Of a stretch of 64,000 nt of DNA, positions 1-8,563 are shown piece after piece. The stretch covers positions 4,533,501 through 4,597,500 of the forward strand of contig NZ_AP020337.1 of the NCBI RefSeq assembly GCF_009176725.1. Direction: 5' to 3'. Each line of letters begins with the position of its first letter. Within the stretch, counting starts at the first letter, position 1. The DNA is from Pseudomonas sp. KUIN-1 (lineage in GTDB: Bacteria; Pseudomonadota; Gammaproteobacteria; Pseudomonadales; Pseudomonadaceae). The notes under the pieces are model-generated. The model was not told the DNA's origin, made no database searches, and worked only from the letters and a program-made list of their open reading frames with translations. The position numbers were made by a program, and so were the translations under genes.

Positions 1-265
1 CTCGCAAATGATGCGACTGATCATCCTGCCCCAGGCGTTTCGCAAGATGACCCCGCTGCTGCTGCAACAGAGCATCATTCTGTTTCAGGACACCTCCCTG
101 GTGTACACCGTCGGCCTCGTCGATTTTCTCAACGCATCGCGCTCAAGTGGCGACATCATCGGGCGCGCCAACGAGTTCCTGATCATTGCCGGTCTGGTGT
201 ATTTCACGATCAGCTTTGCCGCCTCGCTGCTGGTGAAGCGTCTGCAAAAAAGGTTTGCCGTATGA
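1..265 (+). CDS. aatM: Acidic amino acid ABC transporter permease, C-terminal part
   Basis: This is the 3' end of an inner-membrane permease of the polar amino acid ABC uptake family (GltK/AatM type); the gene starts upstream of the window. The visible part begins inside the cytoplasmic EAA loop (residues RLIILPQAFR, the contact site for the ATPase) and continues through two hydrophobic segments to a basic tail (VKRLQKRFAV). Its stop overlaps the start of the ATPase gene by 4 nt (ATGA), so the two are translationally coupled. The assignment to glutamate/aspartate rather than another amino acid rests on the downstream AauS/AauR-like two-component genes, the usual arrangement in pseudomonads. 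Confidence 0.85.
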   Translation, partial: SQMMRLIILPQAFRKMTPLLLQQSIILFQDTSLVYTVGLVDFLNASRSSGDIIGRANEFLIIAGLVYFTISFAASLLVKRLQKRFAV

Positions 266-996
266 TTTCCATCAAAAACGTCAACAAGTGGTATGGGGAC
301 TTCCAGGTACTGACCGATTGCAGCACCGAGGTCAGCAAGGGTGAAGTGGTGGTGGTGTGCGGCCCGTCCGGCTCCGGCAAATCGACCCTGATCAAATGCG
401 TGAACGCGCTGGAGCCGTTTCAGAAAGGCGAGATCGTCGTCGACGGCACATCGATCTCCGACTCGAAGACCAACCAGCCGAAACTGCGCTCGCGGGTCGG
501 CATGGTGTTTCAGCACTTCGAACTGTTTCCGCACCTGAGCATTGTCGAAAACCTGACCATCGCGCAGATCAAGGTACTGGGCCGCAGCAAGGCCGAAGCC
601 ACCGAGAAGGGTCTGAAGCTGCTGGACCGCGTCGGTCTTTCCGAGCATGCGCACAAGCATCCCGGCCAGCTTTCCGGTGGGCAGCAACAGCGTGTCGCCA
701 TCGCGCGCGCGCTGGCGATGGACCCGGTGGTCATGCTGTTCGACGAGCCCACGTCCGCACTTGACCCGGAAATGGTCAATGAAGTGCTCGACGTGATGGT
801 GCAACTGGCCCAGGAAGGCATGACCATGATGTGCGTGACCCACGAAATGGGCTTCGCGCGCAAAGTCGCCAACCGGGTGATTTTCATGGACAAGGGGCAG
901 ATCGTCGAAGACTGCGCCAAGGAAGAGTTTTTCGGTGACGTGAGCGCACGCTCGGAACGCGCCCAGCAATTCCTCGCCAAGATTCTTCAGCACTAG
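262..996 (+). CDS. aatP: Acidic amino acid ABC transporter ATP-binding protein
   Basis: A 244-residue ATPase that powers uptake of glutamate/aspartate through the AatQM permease (GltL family). All ABC motifs are present: Walker A GPSGSGKS at residues 34-41, Q-loop Q84, signature LSGGQ at 137-141, Walker B VMLFDEP at 157-163 and H-loop His194. The length is normal for a polar amino acid ATPase. Its start codon overlaps the permease stop by 4 nt. A sensor kinase follows 57 bp downstream on the same strand, matching the aatJQMP-aauSR order of other pseudomonads. The family is certain; the substrate is inferred from synteny. Confidence 0.93.
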   Translation: MISIKNVNKWYGDFQVLTDCSTEVSKGEVVVVCGPSGSGKSTLIKCVNALEPFQKGEIVVDGTSISDSKTNQPKLRSRVGMVFQHFELFPHLSIVENLTIAQIKVLGRSKAEATEKGLKLLDRVGLSEHAHKHPGQLSGGQQQRVAIARALAMDPVVMLFDEPTSALDPEMVNEVLDVMVQLAQEGMTMMCVTHEMGFARKVANRVIFMDKGQIVEDCAKEEFFGDVSARSERAQQFLAKILQH

Positions 997-1053
997 GCAA
1001 TAGCTTGACGGCTGTCCGCCTATCAGCGGGCAGCTGTTCGGTCCAGGACGACT

Positions 1054-2964
1054 GTGATGAAATGCGACCCCACTCTTTATCGCGCCGCCCCGCCATCACT
1101 CGCCGTGAAACCCCGTCTGATCCGTCAACTGTTTCTGCCGCCGCTGATTCTCATGCTGATGATCGGGCTGGGCTATATCGCCTATCTGGTCAGTGAACAC
1201 AGCGGCATCAAGAGCCTGCGCGAAACCGGCGAACGCCAGCTCGAGCTGCACGCGCGCACGGTCGAGAGCGAAATCAGCAAATACACCTACCTGCCCAGCG
1301 TGCTGGAGCTCGAATCCAGCGTGTCGCAGTTGCTGAACGAACCGGGACCCGAGCTTCAGCAGCAGGTCAACCGCTACCTCGAAGGGCTGAATCGACGCAG
1401 TCGCAGCCGCGCCATTTATGTAATGGATACCACCGGACGCGTGCTGGCCACCAGCAACTGGCGTGACGCTGACAGTTATCAGGGTGAAGACCTGTCTTTC
1501 CGTGCCTACTTTCAGGACGCGGTGCGCGGCCTGCCCGGGCGCTTTTACGGCATCGGCACCACCACCGGAGAGTCGGGCTATTACCTGGCGCACGGGCTGG
1601 AAGACAAAGGCCGCATTATCGGCGTTGCGGTGATCAAGGTGCGCCTCGAAGCACTCGAAGAACGCTGGCAGCGGGCACGGCTGGAGGCGTTTGTCAGCGA
1701 CGAGAATGGCATCATCATCCTCTCCAGCGACCCGGCCCGGCGTCTGAAATCAGTGCGCCCGCTCACGGCTGAGGTCAAGGAGCGCCTGGCTCGCAGCCTG
1801 CAATATTACTGGTGGCCGCTCAACGAACTGGTGCCACTGGAACGGGAAACCTTGTCCGAGGGCGTCGAGACACTGGTTTTCCCCGCCAACATCAGTGTCG
1901 ACCGCGAACACAAAAAGGTCAGTTATCTGGCCCAGAGCCGCCCGCTGAGTGACACCGCCTGGCACCTGACACTGCTTACCCCGCTGGAGAATCTGCGCCG
2001 TGAAGCGGCCAATCAGGGCATGCTGGTCGCCGTGGCTTGCGCGCTGGTGACCTTTCTGCTGATCGCCTGGAACGAGCGGCGCAAGGTCATCTCGACCCGG
2101 CTTGCGGCCAGGGAAGCGCTGCAGGCTGCCAACAACGAGCTGGAACGCAAGATCGCCGAACGTACCGAACACCTGCGGGCCAGCAACGAACGCCTCAAGG
2201 CGCAGATTCGTGAACGAAGGCAGGCTGAAGACACCTTGCGCAAGGCGCAGGACGAGCTGGTACAGGCCGGAAAGCTGGCAGCCATCGGCCAGATGTCGAC
2301 CAGCATCGCGCATGAACTGAACCAGCCTCTGGCCGCACTGCGCACCTTGTCCGGCAACACCGTGCGCTTTCTGGAACGAGGTGCGCTGGACACCGCGAGC
2401 ACCAACCTGCGTACCATCAATGATCTGGTCGATCGCATGGGCCGCATCACCGCCAGCCTGCGCGCATTCGCCAGACGCGGCGACGATCAGGGCCAGGCGC
2501 AACTGAGCAAGGCTGTCGATGCGGCGATGCAATTGCTGGGCGTGCGCGTGGAGCAGTCCGGTCTGACGCTGCATCGAGACTTCGTCGACGCCACCCTGAC
2601 CATCGACCAGACCCGCCTGGAACAGATTCTGGTCAACCTGATCGGCAACGCACTGGACGCCATGTTCGACCTGCAGCAACCGGAGTTATGGCTCACCGGA
2701 TCGGTTATCGACGGCCGATACCGTCTGCGGGTACGTGATAACGGGCACGGCGTCGATGCCGACGCGCGCAAGCATCTGTTTGAACCTTTTTTCACCACCA
2801 AACCGGGCGAACAAGGCCTGGGCCTGGGCCTGACACTGTCGGCGAGCCTTGCCGCCGCAGCCGGGGGCAGCCTGAGCGCAGAGCATCCGCAGGACGGCGG
2901 TACGACGTTTGTCCTGAGCCTGCCGTTCATCCCCGATGCCCGCCACCCGGACAGCCCGACATGA
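1054..2964 (+). CDS. aauS: Sensor histidine kinase of a DctB/AauS-type two-component system
   Basis: A membrane sensor kinase of about 636 residues. One transmembrane segment lies near residues 26-46 and a second near 325-342; the roughly 280-residue periplasmic region between them fits the double-Cache sensor of DctB-type kinases. A coiled-coil linker (about 350-405, rich in Glu/Arg/Leu) leads to the H-box HELNQPLAALRTL with acceptor His420, followed by N, G1 (DNGHGVD) and G2 (GLGLGLTLS) boxes of the ATPase domain. Start codons GTG 1054 and ATG 1057 are adjacent. The response-regulator gene follows after 10 nt. In P. putida and P. aeruginosa the AauRS system controls acidic amino acid uptake and use; here the name rests on family type and on the adjacent aatMP genes. 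Confidence 0.88.
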   Translation: MMKCDPTLYRAAPPSLAVKPRLIRQLFLPPLILMLMIGLGYIAYLVSEHSGIKSLRETGERQLELHARTVESEISKYTYLPSVLELESSVSQLLNEPGPELQQQVNRYLEGLNRRSRSRAIYVMDTTGRVLATSNWRDADSYQGEDLSFRAYFQDAVRGLPGRFYGIGTTTGESGYYLAHGLEDKGRIIGVAVIKVRLEALEERWQRARLEAFVSDENGIIILSSDPARRLKSVRPLTAEVKERLARSLQYYWWPLNELVPLERETLSEGVETLVFPANISVDREHKKVSYLAQSRPLSDTAWHLTLLTPLENLRREAANQGMLVAVACALVTFLLIAWNERRKVISTRLAAREALQAANNELERKIAERTEHLRASNERLKAQIRERRQAEDTLRKAQDELVQAGKLAAIGQMSTSIAHELNQPLAALRTLSGNTVRFLERGALDTASTNLRTINDLVDRMGRITASLRAFARRGDDQGQAQLSKAVDAAMQLLGVRVEQSGLTLHRDFVDATLTIDQTRLEQILVNLIGNALDAMFDLQQPELWLTGSVIDGRYRLRVRDNGHGVDADARKHLFEPFFTTKPGEQGLGLGLTLSASLAAAAGGSLSAEHPQDGGTTFVLSLPFIPDARHPDSPT

Positions 2965-2974
2965 GACGACACCC

Positions 2975-4303
2975 ATGAGCATAAACAGCGACCTGACCGT
3001 CCTGATCGTCGAAGACGATCCGCATGTATTGCTCGGCTGCCAGCAGGCCCTCGCGCTGGAAGACATCGCCAGCGAGGGCGTTTCGAGCGCCGAAGAGGCC
3101 TTGAAACGTATTGATGACAACTTCGCCGGTATCGTCATCAGCGATATTCGCTTGCCGGGTATCGACGGGCTGGAGTTGCTGAGCCGTCTCAAGGCACGTG
3201 ACAGCAGCCTGCCGGTGGTGCTCATCACCGGCCATGGCGACATCACCATGGCCGTCAACGCAATGCGCGATGGCGCTTACGATTTCATGGAGAAACCCTT
3301 TTCGCCTGAGCGTCTGGTCGACGTCACCCGGCGCGCACTGGAGCAACGCGGCCTGGCCCGTGAAGTGTGGGCCTTGCGCAAGCAACTGGCCGAACGCGAT
3401 TCGCTGGAAGGCCGGATCATCGGCCGCTCCCCGGCCATGCAAAACCTGCGTGCGTTGATTGCCAACGTCGCCGACACCTCGGCCAACGTACTGATCGAAG
3501 GTGAAACCGGCACGGGCAAGGAACTGGTCGCGCGCTGCCTGCACGATTTCAGTCGGCGCAAGGACAGCCAGTTCGTGGCGCTCAACTGTGGCGGGCTGGC
3601 GGAAAGCCTGTTCGAGTCGGAAATCTTCGGCCATGAAGCCAACGCCTTTACCGGCGCGGGCAAGCGGCGCATCGGCAAGATCGAACACGCGCACAACGGC
3701 ACGCTGTTTCTCGATGAAGTGGAAAGCATGCCGGTCAATCTGCAGATCAAGCTGCTGCGCGTCCTGCAGGAGCGAACCCTCGAGCGGCTGGGTTCCAACC
3801 AGAGCGTCGCCGTGGATTGCCGGGTCATAGCGGCGACCAAATCCGATTTGAATGCCTTGGGCAAAACCAATCAGTTCCGCAGCGATCTGTATTACCGCCT
3901 CAACGTCGTCACGCTTGAACTGCCACCCTTGCGTGAGCGCCGCGAAGACATTCTGCAGTTGTTCGAACACTTCCTGCAGTTGTCGTCGTTACGCTTCGAC
4001 CGCGAACCGCCCGTGCTGGATCGGCAAACCAGCTCGAACCTGATGAGCCATGACTGGCCGGGCAATGTACGCGAACTGCGCAACGTGGCCGAGCGGTTTG
4101 CCCTGGGTCTGCCAGCGTTCAAGCAGTCAGGCACGGTCAGTGAAAACCAGAGTCTGGGGTTTGCCGAAGCGGTCGAAGCCTTCGAACGCTCATTGCTCGG
4201 CGACGCCTTGCAACGCAGCGGCGGCAACCTCAGCCAGGCCAGTCAGGAACTGGGCATGGCCAAGACCACACTGTTCGACAAGGTCAAGAAATACGGGCTT
4301 TGA
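2975..4303 (+). CDS. aauR: Sigma54-dependent response regulator of the DctD/AauR type
   Basis: A 442-residue NtrC-family activator. The receiver domain (about 1-120) has acidic residues E12-D14, phospho-acceptor Asp57, and the conserved Thr and Lys (LITGHGD, MEKPF). The AAA+ domain has Walker A GETGTGKE at 176-183, and the C terminus carries a Fis-type helix-turn-helix (NLSQASQELGMAKTTLFDK). The sigma54-contact loop, canonically GAFTGA, reads NAFTGA at residues 223-228. The start chosen is ATG 2975, just before MSINSDLTVLIVEDDP; upstream ATGs would run into the kinase gene. It is probably cotranscribed with the kinase and expected to activate the aat operon with sigma54 in response to glutamate or aspartate; that target is inferred. 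Confidence 0.9.
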   Translation: MSINSDLTVLIVEDDPHVLLGCQQALALEDIASEGVSSAEEALKRIDDNFAGIVISDIRLPGIDGLELLSRLKARDSSLPVVLITGHGDITMAVNAMRDGAYDFMEKPFSPERLVDVTRRALEQRGLAREVWALRKQLAERDSLEGRIIGRSPAMQNLRALIANVADTSANVLIEGETGTGKELVARCLHDFSRRKDSQFVALNCGGLAESLFESEIFGHEANAFTGAGKRRIGKIEHAHNGTLFLDEVESMPVNLQIKLLRVLQERTLERLGSNQSVAVDCRVIAATKSDLNALGKTNQFRSDLYYRLNVVTLELPPLRERREDILQLFEHFLQLSSLRFDREPPVLDRQTSSNLMSHDWPGNVRELRNVAERFALGLPAFKQSGTVSENQSLGFAEAVEAFERSLLGDALQRSGGNLSQASQELGMAKTTLFDKVKKYGL

Positions 4304-4522
4304 GCACTGCGCCCGATCTGGAGCATGCGGCGTAGCGCAGATCTGTGACGCAGAGCGTCACCCACTGCATTCCCACGCTGGAGCGTGAGGAACGATAGGC
4401 GTTCACGCCCCTACGCCGGAGCGCGAGGAACGATAGGCGTGCGCAAGACACCTATCGTGCCCATGCTCCGCTTGGGCATGCCTTTCCGGACGCTCTGCGT
4501 CCTATCCTGCACAGGCAGCACG
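4304..4522. repeat. Intergenic palindromic repeats related to the 146-bp array
   Basis: No gene is visible. The stretch holds several short inverted repeats in mixed orientation: GTGACGCAGAGCGTCAC near 4346, CCCACGCTGGAGCGTG near 4374 followed by GGAACGATAGG (the inverse of CCTATCGTTCC), another GGAACGATAGG near 4430, and GGACGCTCTGCGTCC near 4488. The same hairpins make up the tandem array at 22381-23432 and a single copy near 40870. They sit between convergent genes, a typical place for REP-like elements. Confidence 0.8.
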
Positions 4523-5170
4523 TTACTGCGATTCACCGACAATCTGGCGAATCGCGCTGACGAATACCTCGACCGGCTGACCGCCCGAGACGGCATACTG
4601 GTCGTTGAAGACCATGGTCGGCACGGAGGTGATACCGCGAGACGTCCAGAGCTGCTCGGCCTCGCGAACCTCGGCGGTGTATTCGTCACTGCCCAGGATG
4701 GCCTGAGCACGCAGACGGTCCAGGCCGACCTTCTGCGCCACAGCTGCCAGAGTCTGGTGATCGGACGGGTCTTTCAGGTCGCTGAAATACGCCTCGAACA
4801 GCGCCTGCTTCAACGCGTGCTGCTTGCCTTGCTGTTCGGCCCAGTGCAGCAGGCGATGGGCATCGAACGTGTTGTAGATACGCCGCTCGCCGCTGGCAAA
4901 GGTGAAGCCGAGTTCAGCACCGCGTTCACGGATGGTTTCGTGAATACCTTCGATCTGTTCCGGCGTGGAGCCGTACTTTTCGGCGATGTGTTCTTTGATG
5001 TCCTGCCCTTCGGCAGGCATGTTCGGGTTCAGCTCGAAAGGCTGGAAGTGAATGTGCGCTTGCACCTCATCCCCCAGTGCCTCCAGCGCCTGATCCAGCG
5101 CGCGCAGACCAATGACGCACCAGGGGCAGGAAACATCGGAGATGAAGTCGATCTTCAGTGCAGTTGTCAT
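4523..5170 (-). CDS. DsbA-family (FrnE-like) thiol oxidoreductase
   Basis: A 215-residue cytoplasmic protein of the thioredoxin-like DsbA/FrnE group. The active site CPWC is at residues 15-18 (after FISDVS), and the cis-proline loop reads TSVPTMVF near residue 180, with the helical DsbA insertion between them. There is no signal peptide, which separates it from periplasmic DsbA. The start is ATG at 5170; longer in-frame reading would add a non-conserved leader and run into the next gene. Members are often annotated as 2-hydroxychromene-2-carboxylate isomerase-like or polyketide FrnE, but their substrates are mostly unknown. It lies 67 bp from the hydrolase gene on the same strand. Confidence 0.85.
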   Translation of the reverse strand: MTTALKIDFISDVSCPWCVIGLRALDQALEALGDEVQAHIHFQPFELNPNMPAEGQDIKEHIAEKYGSTPEQIEGIHETIRERGAELGFTFASGERRIYNTFDAHRLLHWAEQQGKQHALKQALFEAYFSDLKDPSDHQTLAAVAQKVGLDRLRAQAILGSDEYTAEVREAEQLWTSRGITSVPTMVFNDQYAVSGGQPVEVFVSAIRQIVGESQ

Positions 5171-5237
5171 GTCGGCCCTTTTCGGTAAGCAAAGGTCACA
5201 CGATACACCTCTGCCCATGCCTGACAACCGGGCCGGC

Positions 5238-6230
5238 TTACAACTGAGCCAGGTTGCGTCCGTCTTCATGCTGGGCCTTCAGGTACGGCAGCACTGCACC
5301 GAGCAACGGGGCCTTGAAGGCCTCCTGAAAACGGTGCGCCAGCCCCGGAATCAGGCGCAGCTGGCTGCCCTGAATGTGCGCGGCCACATGCACACCATGC
5401 ATGACCGGCAGCAGCGGGTCAGCCGTGCCGTGAACCACCAGTACCGGCAGACGCAGACGGTTCAGCAGTTCCACGCGGCTGGGCTCGGCCAGAATCGCCA
5501 TGATCTGGCGTTTCACACCTTCGGGATTGAACGCCCGGTCATAGGAAACAGCCGCCTGATGCAGCAATTGCTGGCGATCGTCCTTGACCTGCGGGCTGCC
5601 CAGCGCGGCAAGCAGATCGGCCTGTTGCTCGATCGCCACTTCCCGATTGGGCGCGCCGCGCCGCGCCAACAGTTGCATCAGCGCGGTACTGGGCATAGGC
5701 AAACCCTGCGCACCGGAACTGGTCATGATCAGCGTCAGGCTTTCGACCCGCGACGGCGCCAGATCGGCCAGATGCTGAGCGATCATGCCGCCCATGCTCG
5801 CGCCCAACACGTGAAACTGGCGAATCTGCAATGCATCCATCAGACCCAGCGCATCGTCGGCCATATCAGTCAACGAATAGGGTGCCGAGACAGGCAGGCC
5901 AAGTTTGTAACGCAGCACTTCGAACGTCAGATTGGCATCCGCTGGCTGTTGCACCCACGAAGACAGACCCACATCGCGATTGTCGTAACGAATCACCCGA
6001 TAGCCTTGCTGACACAACGCGACCACGACCTCGTCCGGCCAGTGAATCAACTGCCCACCCAGCCCCATCACCAACAGCAAGGCAGGGTCGGACTCGCTGC
6101 CAATACTCTGGTAGGCAATCCGCACATCCTTGAGGTTGGCCATCTGTACAGGAACATCGGTATCACAACGATCGGCCGCAAAAGACGGCAAGCCGCACAG
6201 AAGCGCGGCCAGAAAAATTAAAACCCGCAT
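5238..6230 (-). CDS. Exported alpha/beta-hydrolase
   Basis: A 330-residue alpha/beta-hydrolase starting MRVLIFLAALLCG, a typical signal peptide ending near SFA-AD (residues 18-20), so a periplasmic location is expected. The nucleophile elbow GASMGG places Ser145; a VHGTADPLLPV segment supplies the likely acid, and GLAHRF near the C terminus the catalytic His. The oxyanion-side HGxG equivalent reads GLGGQ (57-60). The ATG at 6230 is preferred over in-frame codons up to 6299, because it puts the signal peptide at the N terminus. The substrate is not predictable; ester or lactone hydrolysis is the usual role. Confidence 0.85.
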   Translation of the reverse strand: MRVLIFLAALLCGLPSFAADRCDTDVPVQMANLKDVRIAYQSIGSESDPALLLVMGLGGQLIHWPDEVVVALCQQGYRVIRYDNRDVGLSSWVQQPADANLTFEVLRYKLGLPVSAPYSLTDMADDALGLMDALQIRQFHVLGASMGGMIAQHLADLAPSRVESLTLIMTSSGAQGLPMPSTALMQLLARRGAPNREVAIEQQADLLAALGSPQVKDDRQQLLHQAAVSYDRAFNPEGVKRQIMAILAEPSRVELLNRLRLPVLVVHGTADPLLPVMHGVHVAAHIQGSQLRLIPGLAHRFQEAFKAPLLGAVLPYLKAQHEDGRNLAQL

Positions 6231-6353
6231 GAAAAACACCAAAAAACAGAACCCCAGTAGGCCGCGAGTCTGATGATGTTTTTCCAAGCGCGCTGCCACA
6301 CTTGCGTGACAGTTTGATGAATGGCGCTGAGCGGTCGTTAATCGGGTATTACA

Positions 6354-7088
6354 TTACGCAGCGACCTGATCCGCCACCATCAGGTTTTCCCCAAAACGGG
6401 CGCGCGCTTCGAGCAACGATTCCTGATGCCAGTTCGAATGCGTATCGCACTCGCCCAGAGACAGAACCTTGTAAACGGGCAGACGATCAAACACCGGGGC
6501 CAGCAGCTCCGGTTCGGTCACGCTGTCCAGATGCAACCCTGCAACCGGCAGCAAGGCCGCGACACCCAGGTTGGGCCGCAGGTCACCGTGATAGAGGCCG
6601 ATGAGCTTCTTCAACGGCGAATACTGAAGAATGTGATAGGCACGTTCGAAGGCGTTGCTCCATGCCAGCGGCAGGTCGAGCGCGAGGATCGGTTCGTCGA
6701 TCTGAATCCACTCGACACCGCGCGCAGCCAGACGCCCGAAGATCTCGCCATACACCGGCAGCAGATGCTCCAGCAGGTCGAGGCGATCTACCTCGTCACC
6801 CTGAACGTCACTTAGCCAGAGCAGTGTCAGAGGACCGATCAATGCAGGTTTGCGGCCTTGCTCGCCTGCTTCAGCGACGCTCGCCAGCAACGACGCCCAA
6901 TCGGGCTGAAAACGCTGGTCGCGTTTCAGGTGTGGCACCTGCTGCGGGTAACGCGCCATCAACCAGGTGCGCAATTCGGCGCCCGTGGTCGTAACACCCT
7001 GATCCTGTTTCCAGAAAGCCTGCAGAGCGTGCTGCAGTTCACGGTCTGCGCCAATGTGAAAATAGTCCGGGTGTTGAGTCAGGGCCAC
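6354..7088 (-). pseudogene. metE: Shortened MetE-like (cobalamin-independent methionine synthase) N-terminal region
   Basis: The 244-residue product matches only the N-terminal half of MetE as I recall it: ADRELQHALQAFWK, then KPALIGPLTLLWL, ARGVEWIQIDEPILALDLP and LPVYKVLSLG. Relative to a normal MetE of about 760 residues, roughly 70 residues are missing after the first block, and the whole C-terminal catalytic, zinc-binding half is absent. The reading frame is otherwise intact, and a GTG start at 7088 has a GGAGGA ribosome site a few bases upstream. Divergent metR with a MetR-like site keeps the classic metE-metR layout. It is either a decayed metE or a retained stand-alone N-terminal domain; it cannot be a complete methionine synthase. 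Confidence 0.7.
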
Positions 7089-7136
7089 GATGCGTCCTCC
7101 ATAAAAGATGGGGCTATTGTCGACAGCTGACACAAC

Positions 7137-7151
7137 ATGAGACAAACTCAT
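7137..7151. promoter_or_regulatory. Putative MetR operator between metE remnant and metR
   Basis: ATGAG-ACAAA-CTCAT is a perfect 5-bp inverted repeat with a 5-bp spacer. It matches the LysR T-N11-A form and the MetR consensus TGAA-N5-TTCA in all but the inner bases. It lies between the divergent metE remnant and metR. Confidence 0.6.
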
Positions 7152-7194
7152 TTTTTTCGTGTTGATCACAAATACTGCTCATGGAGCACTGACC

Positions 7195-8112
7195 GTGCTT
7201 GAAATACGCCACCTCAAAACCCTGCATGCCCTGCGCGAGGCCGACAGCCTTGTGGAGGCAGCCGAGCGCCTGCATTTGACGCAGTCCGCGCTGTCCCATC
7301 AGTTCAAGGAGCTGGAAGAGCGCATGGGCATGCCGCTGTTTGTACGCAAGACCAAACCGGTGCGCTTTACCAGCGCCGGTTTGCGCCTGCTGCAACTGGC
7401 CGACTCCATCCTGCCGCAACTGCGCAGTGCCGAGCGCGACATCGCCCGACTGGCCGGTGGTACGGCGGGACGCCTGCACATGGCAATCGAGTGCCACAGC
7501 TGTTTTCAGTGGCTGATGCCGACCATCGACCAGTTCCGCGATGCCTGGCCCGAGGTCGAACTGGACCTGTCTTCCGGTTTCTCGTTCGCGCCCTTGCCTG
7601 CCCTGGCGCGTGGCGATCTGGACCTGGTGGTGACCTCCGACCCGCTGGAATTGCCCGGCATTACCTACGTGCCGCTGTTTACCTATGAAGCGATGCTGGC
7701 GGTGGCCAATCAACATGCATTGGCAACCAGGCCCTACATCGTCCCGGAAGACTTGCTGACTGAAACGCTGATCACTTACCCGGTGGAACGCGACCGGCTG
7801 GACATCTTCACGCGCTTTCTGGAGCCTGCCGACATCGAACCGGCACAGGTACGAACATCAGAGTTGACGGTGATGATGATGCAACTGGTGGCCAGCGGAC
7901 GCGGAGTCTGCGGCATGCCGCACTGGGCGCTGCATGAATACAGCTCACGCGGCTATGTGAAGGCCAAGCGGTTGGGCGAGAAAGGACTGTTTGCGACGCT
8001 CTATGCCGGTATCCGCGCCGACATGCTTGACGCACCGTACATGCGCGATTTCCTGCTGACCGCCAAGGACACCTCGTTCTCGACGCTGGACGGGGTAAGT
8101 GTGGTTCGCTGA
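7195..8112 (+). CDS. metR: LysR-family methionine regulator MetR
   Basis: A 305-residue LysR-type transcription factor. The N-terminal winged HTH (LVEAAERLHLTQSALSHQFKELEERMGMPLF, about residues 18-48) and the following effector domain match MetR, which uses homocysteine as coactivator for metE and other methionine genes in enterobacteria. The GTG at 7195 is chosen because it starts MLEIRHLKTL, the family N terminus, with GGAG about 9 nt upstream. It is divergent from a truncated metE-like gene across a MetR-like palindrome. Since the neighbouring metE is not complete, MetR probably acts on other genes; which ones cannot be told from this window. Confidence 0.88.
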   Translation: MLEIRHLKTLHALREADSLVEAAERLHLTQSALSHQFKELEERMGMPLFVRKTKPVRFTSAGLRLLQLADSILPQLRSAERDIARLAGGTAGRLHMAIECHSCFQWLMPTIDQFRDAWPEVELDLSSGFSFAPLPALARGDLDLVVTSDPLELPGITYVPLFTYEAMLAVANQHALATRPYIVPEDLLTETLITYPVERDRLDIFTRFLEPADIEPAQVRTSELTVMMMQLVASGRGVCGMPHWALHEYSSRGYVKAKRLGEKGLFATLYAGIRADMLDAPYMRDFLLTAKDTSFSTLDGVSVVR

Positions 8113-8152
8113 CAGTGCCGTCCTGCACCACGATGCAGGACGACTGCGCCGT

Positions 8153-8563
8153 TCAGCCGCGTGCTGCCTGCCGCTTCAGATAGAGCGGCAGGATCAGATC
8201 GCGGGTCAACGGGGCCAGTTGCAAACCCGCATGACTGTCCGCGTCAACCCACAGTACTTCCTCGATCTCGGCGGCAGGCACTGCCTGAGCGCTGGTCCTG
8301 ACCTCATACAACTGACAGTTGACCTCGAAACCGGGCTCGTTGGCGGCGGGGGCCGTGAACTCACCGAGAAACACCGCCTGCGCCGGATCGACGATAAGCC
8401 CGAGCTCTTCTTCGAGTTCTCTGGCCAAGGCTTGCGCTGCCGGTTCACCGGGCTCGATCTTGCCGCCCGGCTGCATGAAGGCCTGGGTACCGCGCTTGCG
8501 CACCAGCAGGGTCCGGCCATCTGCGCCGATCAGCAGCGCCGCCGCGATGCGGATGATCTTCAT
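8153..8563 (-). CDS. Nudix hydrolase
   Basis: A 136-residue protein with a complete Nudix box at residues 34-56 (G-x5-E-x7-REL-x-EE-x-G-L), so it should hydrolyse a nucleoside diphosphate linked to another moiety, using Mg2+. It is a small single-domain protein without signal peptide. Its ATG overlaps the stop of ddlA by 4 nt, so it is translated with ddlA; the combination suggests a housekeeping or sanitising role, but the substrate cannot be named from the sequence. Confidence 0.9.
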   Translation of the reverse strand: MKIIRIAAALLIGADGRTLLVRKRGTQAFMQPGGKIEPGEPAAQALARELEEELGLIVDPAQAVFLGEFTAPAANEPGFEVNCQLYEVRTSAQAVPAAEIEEVLWVDADSHAGLQLAPLTRDLILPLYLKRQAARG

